Of a stretch of DNA of 64,000 nt, positions 34,248-43,431 are shown piece by piece. The notes under the pieces were generated by a model. The model was not told the DNA's origin. It saw only the letters and a program-made list of their open reading frames with translations, and did no database searches. A program made the translations under genes and the position numbers. The stretch is from the NCBI RefSeq assembly GCF_003315035.1, contig NZ_QNRE01000019.1, positions 1-64,000 of the forward strand, given 5' to 3'. This DNA comes from Nocardia puris. GTDB lineage: Bacteria; Actinomycetota; Actinomycetes; Mycobacteriales; Mycobacteriaceae. Numbering within the stretch: position 1 is the stretch's first letter; every line of letters begins with the position of its first letter.

Positions 34248-34426
34248 TCTTGCAGGATATGACTTCCCGGCTCGACCTCAACCGCGTCGCAGGATCCCGC
34301 CGAGCGCATCGACCACAGGGGTCCAGGGGATGCGAGCGCGTCGGCGGCCATCACCCTCGTCGCCGAGAGGCACCGGCGCGTCGGGTATCGCGCGCCCCTC
34401 GGCGAGCCATCGGGGAGTTCAGCACC

Positions 34427-35230
34427 TCAGCGGAACGCGTCGACGTTGTCGCGGGCCCACTGCGCGAAACTGGTGGCGGGCTCCCCGGTCACGTCGGCGA
34501 CGGTGGTGGTCGCGCGCTGCGGGTGGTCGACCATCGACTGCATCCCGTCCAGGTACCACTCCGCGTACTCGCCCATCATCGGTTGCAGGATGGCCACCGC
34601 CTCTTCCCGCGACACGTGCTCGACGGTGAGGTCGCGCCCCAGCGCCGCGCCGATCTGGCGGATCTTGTCGGCCCTGGTGATGGTCTCCGGGCCGGTCAGC
34701 TCGTAGATCTTGTGCGAATGCCCCTCGGAGAGCAGGACATCCGCCGCGACGCGGGCGATGTCGTCCATGGTGATCGGCGCGTTCCCCGCCTCGGGGTACC
34801 CCTCGCGGATCACGTCGGACGCCTTGATCTGCTCGGCCCAGATGGTCGCGTTCTCGGCGAACTCGCCCGTGTACAGGTGTGTCCAGTCCGCCCCCGACCC
34901 CTCCACGGCTTTCGCGATCGGCTGCCAGTCGGTGCTCTCGTCGCCGGAGAGGTCCACGATGTGGCGCACGCCCGCCTCCCGCGCCAGCGCGACCACCTCG
35001 TCCACCGTCTCGAGCAGCGGGGCGAGATACATGCGCTCGACGCCCTCGAACGCGGCGGGCAGCGAGGAGACCCGCCCGAGGTAGCCGCGCGCGACCTCGA
35101 CGCCCTCGGGCAGCGCGGCCTTGGCCGGATTGGTGGTGAGCGCCCGCACCCGGGTGGCTCCGCCCGCGAGCAGGTGGTCGACGACCTTGCGTCCGATGTT
35201 TCCGGTGGCGCCGGTGACGAGAATTGTCAT
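34427..35230 (-). CDS. NmrA/SDR-type NAD(P)-binding oxidoreductase
   Basis: A 267-residue atypical SDR. It starts MTILVTGATGNIGRKVVDHL with the GxxGxxG dinucleotide motif, then RHIVDLSGDES in place of the usual YxxxK catalytic region, and ends with EPATSFAQWARDNVDAFR, a tail typical of NmrA-like/NAD(P)H azoreductase proteins. Many of this family act as NADP sensors or quinone/azo reductases. The ATG at 35230 has GGAGGC close upstream. Confidence 0.85.
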   Translation of the reverse strand: MTILVTGATGNIGRKVVDHLLAGGATRVRALTTNPAKAALPEGVEVARGYLGRVSSLPAAFEGVERMYLAPLLETVDEVVALAREAGVRHIVDLSGDESTDWQPIAKAVEGSGADWTHLYTGEFAENATIWAEQIKASDVIREGYPEAGNAPITMDDIARVAADVLLSEGHSHKIYELTGPETITRADKIRQIGAALGRDLTVEHVSREEAVAILQPMMGEYAEWYLDGMQSMVDHPQRATTTVADVTGEPATSFAQWARDNVDAFR

Positions 35231-35410
35231 GCCTCCAACCTGCTCGGCCGCGCCCCTCCCCGACAACCCCCACTTTCTGCGCCTGGCACTCGCGCGGGGA
35301 TTCGTATCTGGGCGCGAACGCCCTCCCCGAAACTCTGGACCCCCGAAACGCCGACGGCGCGCCCACCGCAGGGGTGGGCGCGCCGTGAGCACGCTGGTGA
35401 ACGTGGGGCG

Positions 35411-35875
35411 TCAGCGACCGATGGCGGCGGCCATCACGCGGACGGCGGAGACGAGCCCGTCGATGAGCTGTCCCTGCCGGATCGAGCTCAGCGCGGCGGT
35501 GACGCCGAGCTGGCAGACGCGGTCGTTCGCGCGGTCGGCGACCTCGTGGCCCGATCGGACCTCGACGGCCTTCTCGTTGGGCGAGACGGCGATGAGCACC
35601 GAGCGCGCCGCCTCGGGAGTGGTGGGGAACAGCGCGTCGGCGCCGGCGGCGGTGTCCGCGCCGAGGTCGCCGATGTAGACGTTGAAGCGCACCTTGGTCG
35701 CGCGGGTCGCTTCGGTGAGCGCGTTGTCCATGGCGAGCCGCTCGTCATCGCTGAACGGGGCTTCCTTGAACACGTCGCCGGCCTCGTGCACACCGGACAC
35801 GCGTCCGCTGCTGGTGAGGGCGTATCCGTGCGGGAGGTCGGCCTCGACCACCGCGGGCCACTTAGAACTTGCCAC
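35411..35875 (-). CDS. DUF5130 (TPM-like) protein, Rv2468c-type
   Basis: A 154-residue protein with a TPM-like fold: LPHGYALTSSGRVSG, then the ERLAMDNALTEATRATKVRF segment and a VYIGDLGADTAAGADALFP loop, ending in GLVSAVRVMAAAIG. It has no signal peptide. It is conserved next to pepN, HNH and glbO genes in mycobacteria and Nocardia; its function is unknown. GTG 35875 overlaps the end of the upstream small membrane-protein gene by 14 bases. Confidence 0.8.
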   Translation of the reverse strand: MASSKWPAVVEADLPHGYALTSSGRVSGVHEAGDVFKEAPFSDDERLAMDNALTEATRATKVRFNVYIGDLGADTAAGADALFPTTPEAARSVLIAVSPNEKAVEVRSGHEVADRANDRVCQLGVTAALSSIRQGQLIDGLVSAVRVMAAAIGR

Positions 35876-36137
35876 TTGCCCGGCCTCCGATCGGCTCACC
35901 CTGGGCGGATTCGATAGCCGCATGGTTTCCGTGCGGCGCGGCGTCGTGGTGCCCGTGACCGGTCACCTCGTCGGTGGCACTCCACAGCACCGGCGGCTGG
36001 GTCCACTTCTGTCCGAGTTCGAAGTGGACCGGCTTCTCGCCGGGCAGCGGCTTACCGAGGTACGACAATCCGGCGATCGCCGCGTAGATCACCAGCGGGA
36101 TGCCGACGAAGATCAGCACTGTCTCGAGAATGCTCAC
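35862..36137 (-). CDS. small membrane protein with His-rich tail (91 aa)
   Basis: One N-terminal membrane helix (ILETVLIFVGIPLVIYAAIA), then a soluble part with a short His-rich stretch (GHGHHDAAPHGNH) that might bind a metal. This small gene is found upstream of the DUF5130 gene in related genomes. Start GTG 36137. Function unknown; possibly membrane partner of the DUF5130 protein, to which it is coupled. Confidence 0.7.
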   Translation of the reverse strand: MSILETVLIFVGIPLVIYAAIAGLSYLGKPLPGEKPVHFELGQKWTQPPVLWSATDEVTGHGHHDAAPHGNHAAIESAQGEPIGGRASGKF

Positions 36138-36340
36138 GGATCAACGGTAGACGATGGCGTGTAGTAGACGCTCGACCGGTCGCCGGCCGGCACCGTGTCG
36201 CGAGTGTCAGGACGGCCGAGCCGGCGGATCGCAGCCTTCGGTCGCCGTGGCTTTCGGCCAGCGGGACAAGGCGTTTCACCGTTCGGCCAGGCCGCCCGCG
36301 TTCGACCTTCACACCGATGTCAAGGCCTACTGTCGCCGAC

Positions 36341-37111
36341 ATGCCCCTTCCCGCGCTCACCGGCCGCGTCCTCGGCGCCTGCCCCGCCCTGCTGCTCGCC
36401 CACGGCGCGAGCAGCGATATCGACGACAGTTTCGGCCCGATCCTCGACAGCCTCGCCGCCCACCACACCGTGCCGGCCCCGGACTTCCCGGGCTCGGGCG
36501 CCACGCCCCGCGCGAACGCCCCACTGGACCCGGACGAACTCGCCGACGCCTTGGTCGATTTCGCGCACGCGGCCGCACACGAACGCTTCGCCCTCCTCGG
36601 ATTCTCGACGGGCTCACCGGTCGCGATCCGCGTCGCGGCCCGCCACCCGGCCGAGGCCACGGCGCTCGTCCTGTCGGCCGGGTTCGCCAAGGCCAACCCG
36701 CGCCTGCGCCTGCTGGTGCGCACCTGGCGGGAGCTGGCCGCCACGGATCGCCGCGCGCTCGCCGCCTACCTGGTGCTGCTCGGGTGGAGCGCCGAATGGC
36801 TGGATCGGCGCACCGAACGGGACCTCACCGACCTGGTCGACAGCATCGCCCCCGCGCTGCCCGCCGGCGCCGACGACCAACTCCGGCTCCTCACCGAGAT
36901 CGACGTGCGCGCCGACCTGCCCGCGCTCTCCCTCCCGACGCTGATCATCGACGCGCGCGACGACCGCGTGGTGTCGGCGGCGCACACCGAGGAACTCGCC
37001 ACCATCCCCGCGGCGCGCAGGATCACCCTCGACGGCGGACACGCGATAGCGGCCGAACAGCCCGAAGCCTGGGCGACTGCCGTGGAGCAGTTCCTCGCGA
37101 GCGCCGGCTGA
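36341..37111 (+). CDS. alpha/beta-hydrolase
   Basis: A 256-residue alpha/beta hydrolase: PALLLAHGASS oxyanion loop, nucleophile elbow LLGFSTGS with Ser, LIIDARDDRVV with the Asp and DGGHAIA with the His. All three catalytic residues are present. Substrate cannot be told; the family ranges over esterases and lactonases. The ATG at 36341 is taken as start, with an earlier ATG at 36317 possible. Confidence 0.85.
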   Translation: MPLPALTGRVLGACPALLLAHGASSDIDDSFGPILDSLAAHHTVPAPDFPGSGATPRANAPLDPDELADALVDFAHAAAHERFALLGFSTGSPVAIRVAARHPAEATALVLSAGFAKANPRLRLLVRTWRELAATDRRALAAYLVLLGWSAEWLDRRTERDLTDLVDSIAPALPAGADDQLRLLTEIDVRADLPALSLPTLIIDARDDRVVSAAHTEELATIPAARRITLDGGHAIAAEQPEAWATAVEQFLASAG

Positions 37112-37129
37112 CTCGGGCCCCTACCGCCC

Positions 37130-38734
37130 TCACACCAACCAGGCGGCGGCGTCCGGCGGCAGCTTCCCGTCGGCCAACGGCGCGCTGACCAGCAGCGGTT
37201 CGCCTGGCGGCAGGGCGATCGGCCGGCTGCCCGCGTTGAGCACGCAGGTCAGCCCGCCCGGCCGCCGGAACGCCAGGCACCCCTCGGGGCTGCCGTACCA
37301 CTCGACCCGCGAACCGGCGAACTCCTCGCGCCGACCGCGCAATTCGATCGCCATCCGGTACAGCGAGAGCGTGGAGCCGAGCTGTTCGAGCTGCGCCTCC
37401 ACGGTGAGCCCGGACCAGTCCGGCGGGATCGGCAACCACGATGTCTCGCCCTCGGTGAACCCGAACGGCGGCCGGTCGCCCTCCCACGGGATCGGTACCC
37501 GGCAGCCGTCGCGGCCGCGGTCGGTGTGACCCGACCGCTCCCACACCGGGTCCTGGAGCACGTCCTCGGGCAGGTCGTCGACGTTCGGCAGGCCCAGTTC
37601 GGCGCCGTTGTAGAGGAACACCGAGCCCGGCAGCGCCAACTCCACCAGGACCATCGCCCTGGCGCGGGCGACACCGCGCTCCCCGCCGCCGTAGCGGGTG
37701 ACCTCGCGGGCGATGTCGTGGTTGGACAGCGTCCAGGTGGGCGACGCGCCGACCGGTTCGACGGCGGCGAGCGAGTTCTCGATGGCGTCGCGCACGGACT
37801 CGGCGGTGAACTCGGCCTCGGCGAGCCGGAAGTTGAAGGCCAGGTGCAGTTCGTCGGGGCGGACGTATTCGCCGAAGCGGGTGTTGTCGTCCACCCACAC
37901 CTCGCCGATGGTCACCGCGTGCGGGTACTCGCCGACCACCTTGCGGATGCGGCGGTGGATCTCGTGCACGCCGGGGTTGTTGAAACGCGGGTCGTCATCG
38001 TCGTGGATCAGCATCTTGGTGGAGACCTCGCGCATGTCCGGCAGGCCTTCCGGTTTGGCCATGCCGTGGGCGACGTCGATGCGGAAACCGTCGACACCGC
38101 GGTCCAGCCAGAAGCGCAGCGTCTGCTCGAAATCGGCGACGACCTCGGGGTTCTCCCAGTTCAGGTCGGGCTGTTCGGGCGCGAAGATGTGCAGGTACCA
38201 CTGGCCGGGCGTGCCGTCGGGTTCGGTGATCCTGGTCCAGGCGGGCCCGCCGAAGATGCTCGGCCAGTTGTTCGGAGGTTCGGCGCCGTCGGGCCCGCGA
38301 CCGTCGCGGAAGAGGTAGCGGGCGCGTTCGGGACTGCCCGGCGCGGCGGCCAGCGCCGCGGTGAACCAGGGGTGGGCGTCGCTGGTGTGGTTCGGCACCA
38401 GGTCCATGGTGACCTTGATGCCGCGGTCGTGCGCCTCGGCGATCAGGGCCTCCATCGCCGCCAGGCCGCCGAAGAGCGGGTCGATATCGCGCGGATCGGA
38501 GACGTCGTAACCACCGTCGGCCATGGGCGAGCGCATCACCGGGCAGATCCACAGCGCGTCGACGCCGAGGAGTTCCAGATAACCCAGCCGCTCGCGTAGC
38601 CCGCCCAGATCACCGACGCCGTCGCCGTTCGAATCGGCGAACGAGCGCGGATACACCTGGTAGAAGACGGCGGATCGCCACCACGGTCGGTCGTCGCGCG
38701 ACTCGGGCGCGGACTCGTCAGGTGTTGCTGTCAC
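37130..38734 (-). CDS. aglA: GH13 alpha-glucosidase (AglA-like)
   Basis: A 534-residue GH13 oligo-1,6/alpha-glucosidase. The four family regions are visible: DLVPNHTS, GFRIDVAHG (Asp nucleophile), TIGEVWV (Glu acid/base) and LSNHD. The C-terminal beta domain is complete. It hydrolyses terminal alpha-linked glucose from oligosaccharides such as maltose, isomaltose or trehalose products. Position beside glbO matches Rv2470-Rv2471. Start GTG 38734; an upstream ATG at 38791 adds residues unlike the family. Confidence 0.92.
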   Translation of the reverse strand: MTATPDESAPESRDDRPWWRSAVFYQVYPRSFADSNGDGVGDLGGLRERLGYLELLGVDALWICPVMRSPMADGGYDVSDPRDIDPLFGGLAAMEALIAEAHDRGIKVTMDLVPNHTSDAHPWFTAALAAAPGSPERARYLFRDGRGPDGAEPPNNWPSIFGGPAWTRITEPDGTPGQWYLHIFAPEQPDLNWENPEVVADFEQTLRFWLDRGVDGFRIDVAHGMAKPEGLPDMREVSTKMLIHDDDDPRFNNPGVHEIHRRIRKVVGEYPHAVTIGEVWVDDNTRFGEYVRPDELHLAFNFRLAEAEFTAESVRDAIENSLAAVEPVGASPTWTLSNHDIAREVTRYGGGERGVARARAMVLVELALPGSVFLYNGAELGLPNVDDLPEDVLQDPVWERSGHTDRGRDGCRVPIPWEGDRPPFGFTEGETSWLPIPPDWSGLTVEAQLEQLGSTLSLYRMAIELRGRREEFAGSRVEWYGSPEGCLAFRRPGGLTCVLNAGSRPIALPPGEPLLVSAPLADGKLPPDAAAWLV

Positions 38735-38855
38735 GCCGCTATAGTGCCAAAGACCGCCGACGTATTCCTCTCGGCGAGGCCGGTTTCCCACAATCTGGCA
38801 ACTCTTCAGCGAATCGTAACGTCGCGGCGTCGCCGACCGGAACCGCCCGAGGATT

Positions 38856-39260
38856 TCACATCGGCGAGTTCACCAGCGAATACGCGGCCATCTCCATGTA
38901 GTCGAGCAGCTGTTTGCGGTGCGCGTCGTCGAGCATGTCGGGTTCGATCTCGGCGATGGCGATGCGCATACAGCGCAGCCACGCGTCCCGCTCGATCGGC
39001 CCGATCGTGAACGGCATGTGCCGCATCCGCAGGCGCGGATGCCCGCGCTCGTCGGAGTAGGTGCGCGGGCCGCCCCAGTACTGCTCGAGGAACATCCGCA
39101 GCCTGCGCTCGGCCGGACCGAGGTCCTCCTCGGGGTAGAGCGGGCGCAGCACCTCGTCGGCGGCCACTTCGCGGTAGAACGCCGCCACGATCCGCCGGAA
39201 CGTGTCCGCACCGCCGACCGCCTGGTAGAACGACGTCGCCGTCTGCTCGCCCGAAGTCAT
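38856..39260 (-). CDS. glbO: group II truncated haemoglobin GlbO
   Basis: A 134-residue 2-on-2 globin. Landmarks: FYQAVGGADTFRRIVAAFY (B-helix Tyr), LRPLYPEEDLGPAE (CD1 Tyr, typical of GlbO), the proximal His in LRMRHMPFTIG and the distal Trp in RDAWLRCM. It binds oxygen and nitric oxide and is linked to respiration and nitrosative stress. Start ATG 39260 after AGGACC. Confidence 0.95.
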   Translation of the reverse strand: MTSGEQTATSFYQAVGGADTFRRIVAAFYREVAADEVLRPLYPEEDLGPAERRLRMFLEQYWGGPRTYSDERGHPRLRMRHMPFTIGPIERDAWLRCMRIAIAEIEPDMLDDAHRKQLLDYMEMAAYSLVNSPM

Positions 39261-39450
39261 CAGGTCCTCTCGATCGTGGATAGCGCCCACTCCATTGTGC
39301 CCGCACCCCGGCGGGCGGGCAGCGCGCGGCCGACACGGATAGCGGAGCGGCGGCACTTCAGCGGCAGTTAACCCAACATTGTGCGAAATCACCGTGCAAA
39401 TGGCCGAGTTCCATGGTCATATTGGTGGCAGTCTCGCCGAGAGATAGCAC

Positions 39451-40200
39451 ATGATCTTGAACCGGACGAAATCGGGGTCACCCATGAAGCAGCGGCACGG
39501 CCGTCCACACGAGGCCAGGACTCACCGACAACTGAAGCCCGCCGACGTCCACAATCGTGGGTCGGGGGCTACTCCGCTGCACATCGTGTCCGACAATTAT
39601 CCGGGGTCACACCGCTCCGGTGACGATCGATCCCGTGCCGACCACGGCCACCACCTCACGCCGGTCCGCACCGAATCCACCAGCTGGTCGAAGCGCCGGG
39701 TGCTGCTTCTCAACGCCACCTACGAGCCGCTCACCGCACTGTCCGCACGGCGCGCCGTCGTTCTGCTCATCTGCGACAAGGCCGACGCCGTCCACCACAA
39801 TCCCGAAGGCCCGGTCGTGCACTCTGCGGGCGCCGAGGTGGCCCTGCCCTCCGTCATCCGGCTGCGCACCTACGTCCGCGTCCCCTACCGCGCCCGCGTC
39901 CCGATGACCAGGGCCGCCCTCATGCATCGCGACCGCTACCGCTGCGGCTACTGCGGCGGCAAGGCCGAGACCATCGACCACGTGATCCCGCGCAGCCGCG
40001 GCGGCGAGCACTCCTGGGAGAACTGCGTGGCCAGCTGCGCGCCGTGCAACCACCGCAAGGCCGACAAACTGCTCAGCGAACTCGGCTGGACGTTGCGCGC
40101 CCCGCTCGTCTCCCCCAAGGGCCCGCACTGGCGGCTGCTCTCCACCACCGCCGAACTCGACCCGGTGTGGTTGCAGTATCTGGGCGAGGGCGCGGCCTGA
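39451..40200 (+). CDS. HNH endonuclease-domain protein (Rv2469c-like)
   Basis: About 249 residues. Core: RRVLLLNATYEPLTALSARRA, then the HNH module with CGYCGGKAETIDHVIPRSRGG (zinc Cys pair and catalytic His), ENCVASCAPCNHRKAD (second Cys pair and the NH). This DNA-nicking fold is conserved near glbO in mycobacteria, with unknown cellular role. The start is uncertain: ATG 39451, ATG 39484 (GGGGT upstream) or a codon close to the core at about 39,690 are all possible, as the first 80 residues are low in conservation signals. Confidence 0.85.
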   Translation: MILNRTKSGSPMKQRHGRPHEARTHRQLKPADVHNRGSGATPLHIVSDNYPGSHRSGDDRSRADHGHHLTPVRTESTSWSKRRVLLLNATYEPLTALSARRAVVLLICDKADAVHHNPEGPVVHSAGAEVALPSVIRLRTYVRVPYRARVPMTRAALMHRDRYRCGYCGGKAETIDHVIPRSRGGEHSWENCVASCAPCNHRKADKLLSELGWTLRAPLVSPKGPHWRLLSTTAELDPVWLQYLGEGAA

Positions 40201-40248
40201 TCCTCGGCGATCCGATGCACGATGCCGGACGGGCTTCGAGACGGCGGC

Positions 40249-40818
40249 CTACGTGTATTCGATGACCAGCGTCGCCCAGGTGCCGGGCTCCAGCGCTTCG
40301 AAGACGTGGGGCGCGTCGCCGGGGTAGGCGATGTAGTCGCCGGGGCTCAGTTCGGCTGGGGCACCGGTCGGGCCCACCAGGGCGCGGCCCGCACCGAGCA
40401 GGACGTGTTCGATCACGCCGGGGATGTGCGGATCGGATTCGCGCGCGTGACCGGGTTCGGCGGTGATGCGGAACAGATCGCGGCGCGTGTTCGCCGGACC
40501 GGCCGCCAGCAGCGTGGCCTGGTACTCCGCGCGCTCGGCCGCCACCACCGGCCCCTCGCCGGCGCGGATGATCTGGACCGTGGGGCGCGGCGGTTCCAGC
40601 AGGCTCGAGAACGGCATGTCCAGCGCGACGCACAGCGCCCACAGGGTTTCCAGGCTGGGGTTTCCGCTGCCCGATTCCAGTTGGGACAGCGTCGATTTCG
40701 CGATGCCCGCGCGCCCGGCGACCTCGCTCAGCGAGAGCCCGGCCCTGGCCCGCTCGCGGCGCAACGAGGCCGCGATGGCCGCCTGCGGTGTCGCCGCCGT
40801 GGTGTCCTCTCGCGTCAT
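40249..40818 (-). CDS. XRE-cupin transcription regulator
   Basis: A 189-residue regulator: N-terminal HTH (SLRRERARAGLSLSEVAGRA, IAKSTLSQLESGSG) and a C-terminal cupin domain (PHIPGVIEHVLLGAGRALVG, LSPGDYIAYPGDAPHVFEAL) for a small ligand. It is divergent from azlC, and a 22-base palindrome covers the azlC promoter. It therefore probably represses the AzlCD exporter until an amino acid is sensed. Confidence 0.88.
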   Translation of the reverse strand: MTREDTTAATPQAAIAASLRRERARAGLSLSEVAGRAGIAKSTLSQLESGSGNPSLETLWALCVALDMPFSSLLEPPRPTVQIIRAGEGPVVAAERAEYQATLLAAGPANTRRDLFRITAEPGHARESDPHIPGVIEHVLLGAGRALVGPTGAPAELSPGDYIAYPGDAPHVFEALEPGTWATLVIEYT

Positions 40819-40863
40819 CTCCGCTCCCGTCGTGCGCCGTGAACCGCCCCACAGCGAACCACA

Positions 40864-40902
40864 TTGACTTACCCGCCCGCCATGTTCACTATAAACAACA
40901 TG
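40864..40902 (+). promoter_or_regulatory. azlC promoter and overlapping operator
   Basis: A -35 TTGACT (40864-40869) and -10 TATAAA (40890-40895) lie upstream of azlC. A palindrome, TGTT-CAC-TATA-AAC-AACA (40883-40900, half-sites extended to CATGTT/AACATG at 40881-40902), covers the -10 box and the azlC start. It is the likely binding site of the divergent XRE-cupin protein. Confidence 0.7.
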
Positions 40903-41673
40903 CGTTCGATATGGCGAACACTGGATCGGGAGACGTTCACCGGCATCGCGGCGGTCTGCCTGGCGGTCGGCGTGATCGGCGTGTCCTACGGGACCACCGC
41001 CGTCGCGTCGGGCTTCCCGGTGTGGCTGCCGGTGCTGTTGAGTACCGTCGTGCTGGCCGGCGGCGCCGAATTCCTGTTCCTCGGCATCGTCGCGGCGGGC
41101 GGCAGTCCGATCGCCGCGGTGCTGGCGGGCTTGCTGGTCAACGCCAGGCACCTGCCCTACGGATTGTCGGTGCCCGACGTGGTGGGCACCGGCTGGCGGC
41201 GGCTGATCGGCGTGCACGTCATGAACGACGAGGCCGTCGCGATGGCGCTCGCCGAATCCGAGCCCGCCCGCAAGCGCGCGGTGTACTGGGCCTGCGGCCT
41301 CGGCGTGCTGCTGGCCTGGCCGACGGGTGCCGTGCTGGGCGCGCTGATCGGCACCGTGGTGCCCGATACCGCCGCGTTCGGTTTGGATGCCGTCTTCCCG
41401 GCGGTCCTGCTCGCCCTGGTGATCCCGGCGCTGCGCGACCGGACGACGTTCGGCGCCGTGGCGGTGGGCGCGGGAGTCGCGGTGCTGAGCGCGCCGTTCC
41501 TGCCCGCGGGGATGCCGGTGTTGCTGGCGCTGTCGGGGGTGTTGTTCGCCGCCTTGCGATTACGGCGGTCGGAGCGAGCCGGTGCGGAACGGAACGCCAC
41601 CCCGGGTGAGTGCGCGTCGCCGGCAGATCGCACATGCGCTGCCGACGGCACGGGCCGGGGTGAGGATCGATGA
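40900..41673 (+). CDS. azlC: AzlC-family branched-chain amino acid exporter, large subunit
   Basis: A membrane protein of about 257 residues from ATG 40900 (MRSIWRTLDRETFTG). Features of AzlC are visible: GIAAVCLAVGVIGVSYG, GAEFLFLGIVAAGGSP, VNARHLPYGLSV and six or more helices. It works with AzlD to export branched-chain amino acids or analogues. The -10 box is only 4 bases before this ATG, so the mRNA is probably leaderless; starts at 40864 or 40882 would lie inside the promoter. The stop overlaps the azlD start by four bases. Confidence 0.88.
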   Translation: MRSIWRTLDRETFTGIAAVCLAVGVIGVSYGTTAVASGFPVWLPVLLSTVVLAGGAEFLFLGIVAAGGSPIAAVLAGLLVNARHLPYGLSVPDVVGTGWRRLIGVHVMNDEAVAMALAESEPARKRAVYWACGLGVLLAWPTGAVLGALIGTVVPDTAAFGLDAVFPAVLLALVIPALRDRTTFGAVAVGAGVAVLSAPFLPAGMPVLLALSGVLFAALRLRRSERAGAERNATPGECASPADRTCAADGTGRGEDR

Positions 41674-41981
41674 TGCTCGTCGCCGGAGTTCTCAGCCTGG
41701 CCGTCGGCACCTACGCGTTCCGGTGGGCCGGACCCGCCCTGCGCGACCGCATCCGGTTCCCCGAACGCGCGCGGCAGTTGCTCGAGATCGGCGCGGTGGT
41801 GTTGCTGGCCGCACTGGTCGCGGTCACGACATTGCCGTTCGGCACAGGTCATCTGGGTGCCGCGCTGCCCGCCGGGGTCGCCGTGGGCGGTGTGCTCGCG
41901 TGGCGGCGCAGCCCGCTGCTGGTGGTGGTGCTGGCAGCGGCAGCGACAACGGCTTTGCTGCGGTTGGCCGGGGTGCCGTAG
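41670..41981 (+). CDS. azlD: AzlD-family exporter, small subunit
   Basis: A 103-residue protein with three to four membrane helices (LVAGVLSLAVGTYAFRWAGP, EIGAVVLLAALVAVTTLPFG, LPAGVAVGGVLAWRR, LLVVVLAAAATTALLRLAG). It matches AzlD in size and pattern and follows azlC with a four-base overlap, the standard arrangement. Confidence 0.87.
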   Translation: MMLVAGVLSLAVGTYAFRWAGPALRDRIRFPERARQLLEIGAVVLLAALVAVTTLPFGTGHLGAALPAGVAVGGVLAWRRSPLLVVVLAAAATTALLRLAGVP

Positions 41982-42025
41982 CCCGGCGCGCAGAACCGGA
42001 CGACCTGATGCGTGCTCCGCGCGAA

Positions 42026-42694
42026 TCAGTTGGGCAGCAACGGGATACTGCCCGAGCGGCGGCGCGCGACGGACCCGTAGCGGGCGTCGATGCGCAGCCA
42101 GGTGGCGGTGGCGCGCACGCGGACGATCTCGGTGGGCGGGATGCGGCGGGCCTCGGCCTTGTCCCCCGAGTGCGGGATGAAATCCATGGCGGTGAGGGCG
42201 AAGACGACGCGCATCGGCACCCGCACCTCGGTGTCGTCGGCCGACACCGTGAGCACGGTCTGGTCGAGCAGGGAGGCGGGCGGGCCGTGCTGGCTGCCGT
42301 GCTCCTTCGCCAATTGCGCTCCGCGCTCGGCCAATTCGACCAAGGTGCGGGCGGGCACGTCGTCCACGTGGACGAACCCGTCGGCGGGCGGCAGCGCCCC
42401 GCGCCACGCGGAGTCCATCGAGTAGCCGAGGTCGATCGGGCTGCCGGTGCCGAGCCCGGCCAGCACCAGGTCCGCGCCGACGGTGACGTCGTCCACGCCC
42501 AGTTCGGCGACCACCGTGCGCACCGCCAGCGCCTCGAAACCCGTTGCCACCCACCCGGACACGAAGCGCTCACCGCGGCGGCGCAACCGGATCACGGCGG
42601 CCGGGTCCAGCCGCACCGCCCGGCTCAGGAAGGTGGCCAGGTTCTCGCGCTCGGCGGGGTCGGCGACGTGCAGCACCCGCTGCTCCCCGATCAC
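42026..42694 (-). CDS. conserved protein of unknown function, Rv2474c-type
   Basis: A 222-residue soluble protein: VLHVADPAERENLATFLSRAVRLDP, VIRLRRRGERFVSGWVATGF, then YSMDSAWRGALPPADGFVHVDDVPARTLVELA. No recognised catalytic motif. It is kept in this genome order near gdh in mycobacteria and Nocardia (Rv2474c-Rv2475c-Rv2476c), with the thioesterase gene just upstream, and probably shares its transcript. Confidence 0.8.
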   Translation of the reverse strand: MIGEQRVLHVADPAERENLATFLSRAVRLDPAAVIRLRRRGERFVSGWVATGFEALAVRTVVAELGVDDVTVGADLVLAGLGTGSPIDLGYSMDSAWRGALPPADGFVHVDDVPARTLVELAERGAQLAKEHGSQHGPPASLLDQTVLTVSADDTEVRVPMRVVFALTAMDFIPHSGDKAEARRIPPTEIVRVRATATWLRIDARYGSVARRRSGSIPLLPN

Positions 42695-42707
42695 GACCGC
42701 GCCGTCG

Positions 42708-43178
42708 TCACTTGTCGAGCCACTGCGCGAGATAGTCGCGCTCCTCCGGGGTGAACCGGCGCAGGCGCTGGGTCTCGATGTCGAAGGCCGCCAGCTGCGT
42801 GGAGGCGATCACGGCGGGCGGCGAGTCGGGGGCGGCGCCGTTCGGGCGGACCTCGTAGCCCACGGTGAAATCGACCGCCCGCAACCGCTGCACCCACATG
42901 GCGATATCGAGCGGGGTGTCCTCGTGCCGCAGCTGCGCGCGGTAGCGCACGTGCAGGTCGGTGAGCACACACCCCTTGCCGAGGGCCGACGTCGGGCGGT
43001 CACCCTCGAACAGCCACGGGATGCGCGCCTCCTCCAGCAGGGTCACCATGCGGGCGTGGTTGACGTGCTGGAACACGTCCATATCCGACCAGCGGATCTC
43101 CACCTGGGTGTGGAATCGCCTGGGCAGCAGGACCGTATCGGTGTGCGCCTGCCCGTTTCCGTTCAACGTGCTCGTCAC
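42708..43178 (-). CDS. acyl-CoA thioesterase (hotdog fold), Rv2475c-type
   Basis: A 156-residue hotdog thioesterase: VEIRWSDMDVFQHVNHARMV with the catalytic Asp of the 4-hydroxybenzoyl-CoA type and a typical HVNH turn. Start GTG 43178, with GGAGGT six bases upstream. The next gene (Rv2474c-type) starts 13 bases after its stop. Substrate unknown; likely an acyl-CoA. Confidence 0.87.
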   Translation of the reverse strand: MTSTLNGNGQAHTDTVLLPRRFHTQVEIRWSDMDVFQHVNHARMVTLLEEARIPWLFEGDRPTSALGKGCVLTDLHVRYRAQLRHEDTPLDIAMWVQRLRAVDFTVGYEVRPNGAAPDSPPAVIASTQLAAFDIETQRLRRFTPEERDYLAQWLDK

Positions 43179-43431
43179 AGTGGTACCTCCGGTGGGCACC
43201 CGGCCACTCGCCAGACTCCCACGCTGCGACTCCGCAACAGGCGACGAGGCGAGATCGCGGGTGCGACAGACTCCGATTCTCGACATTCAGATCCGGGCCG
43301 CATCGCTCGGATCGAGCCGATCCTGAGCGTCCAGTATCGCAAGCCGGGCCCGCCCGGTCGCGCCGGGGGCGAGACCCGCCGAGAAACCCGAGGTCGGGCG
43401 GGCACCGACCGGCGGCACCCGCCCGCGGTTC

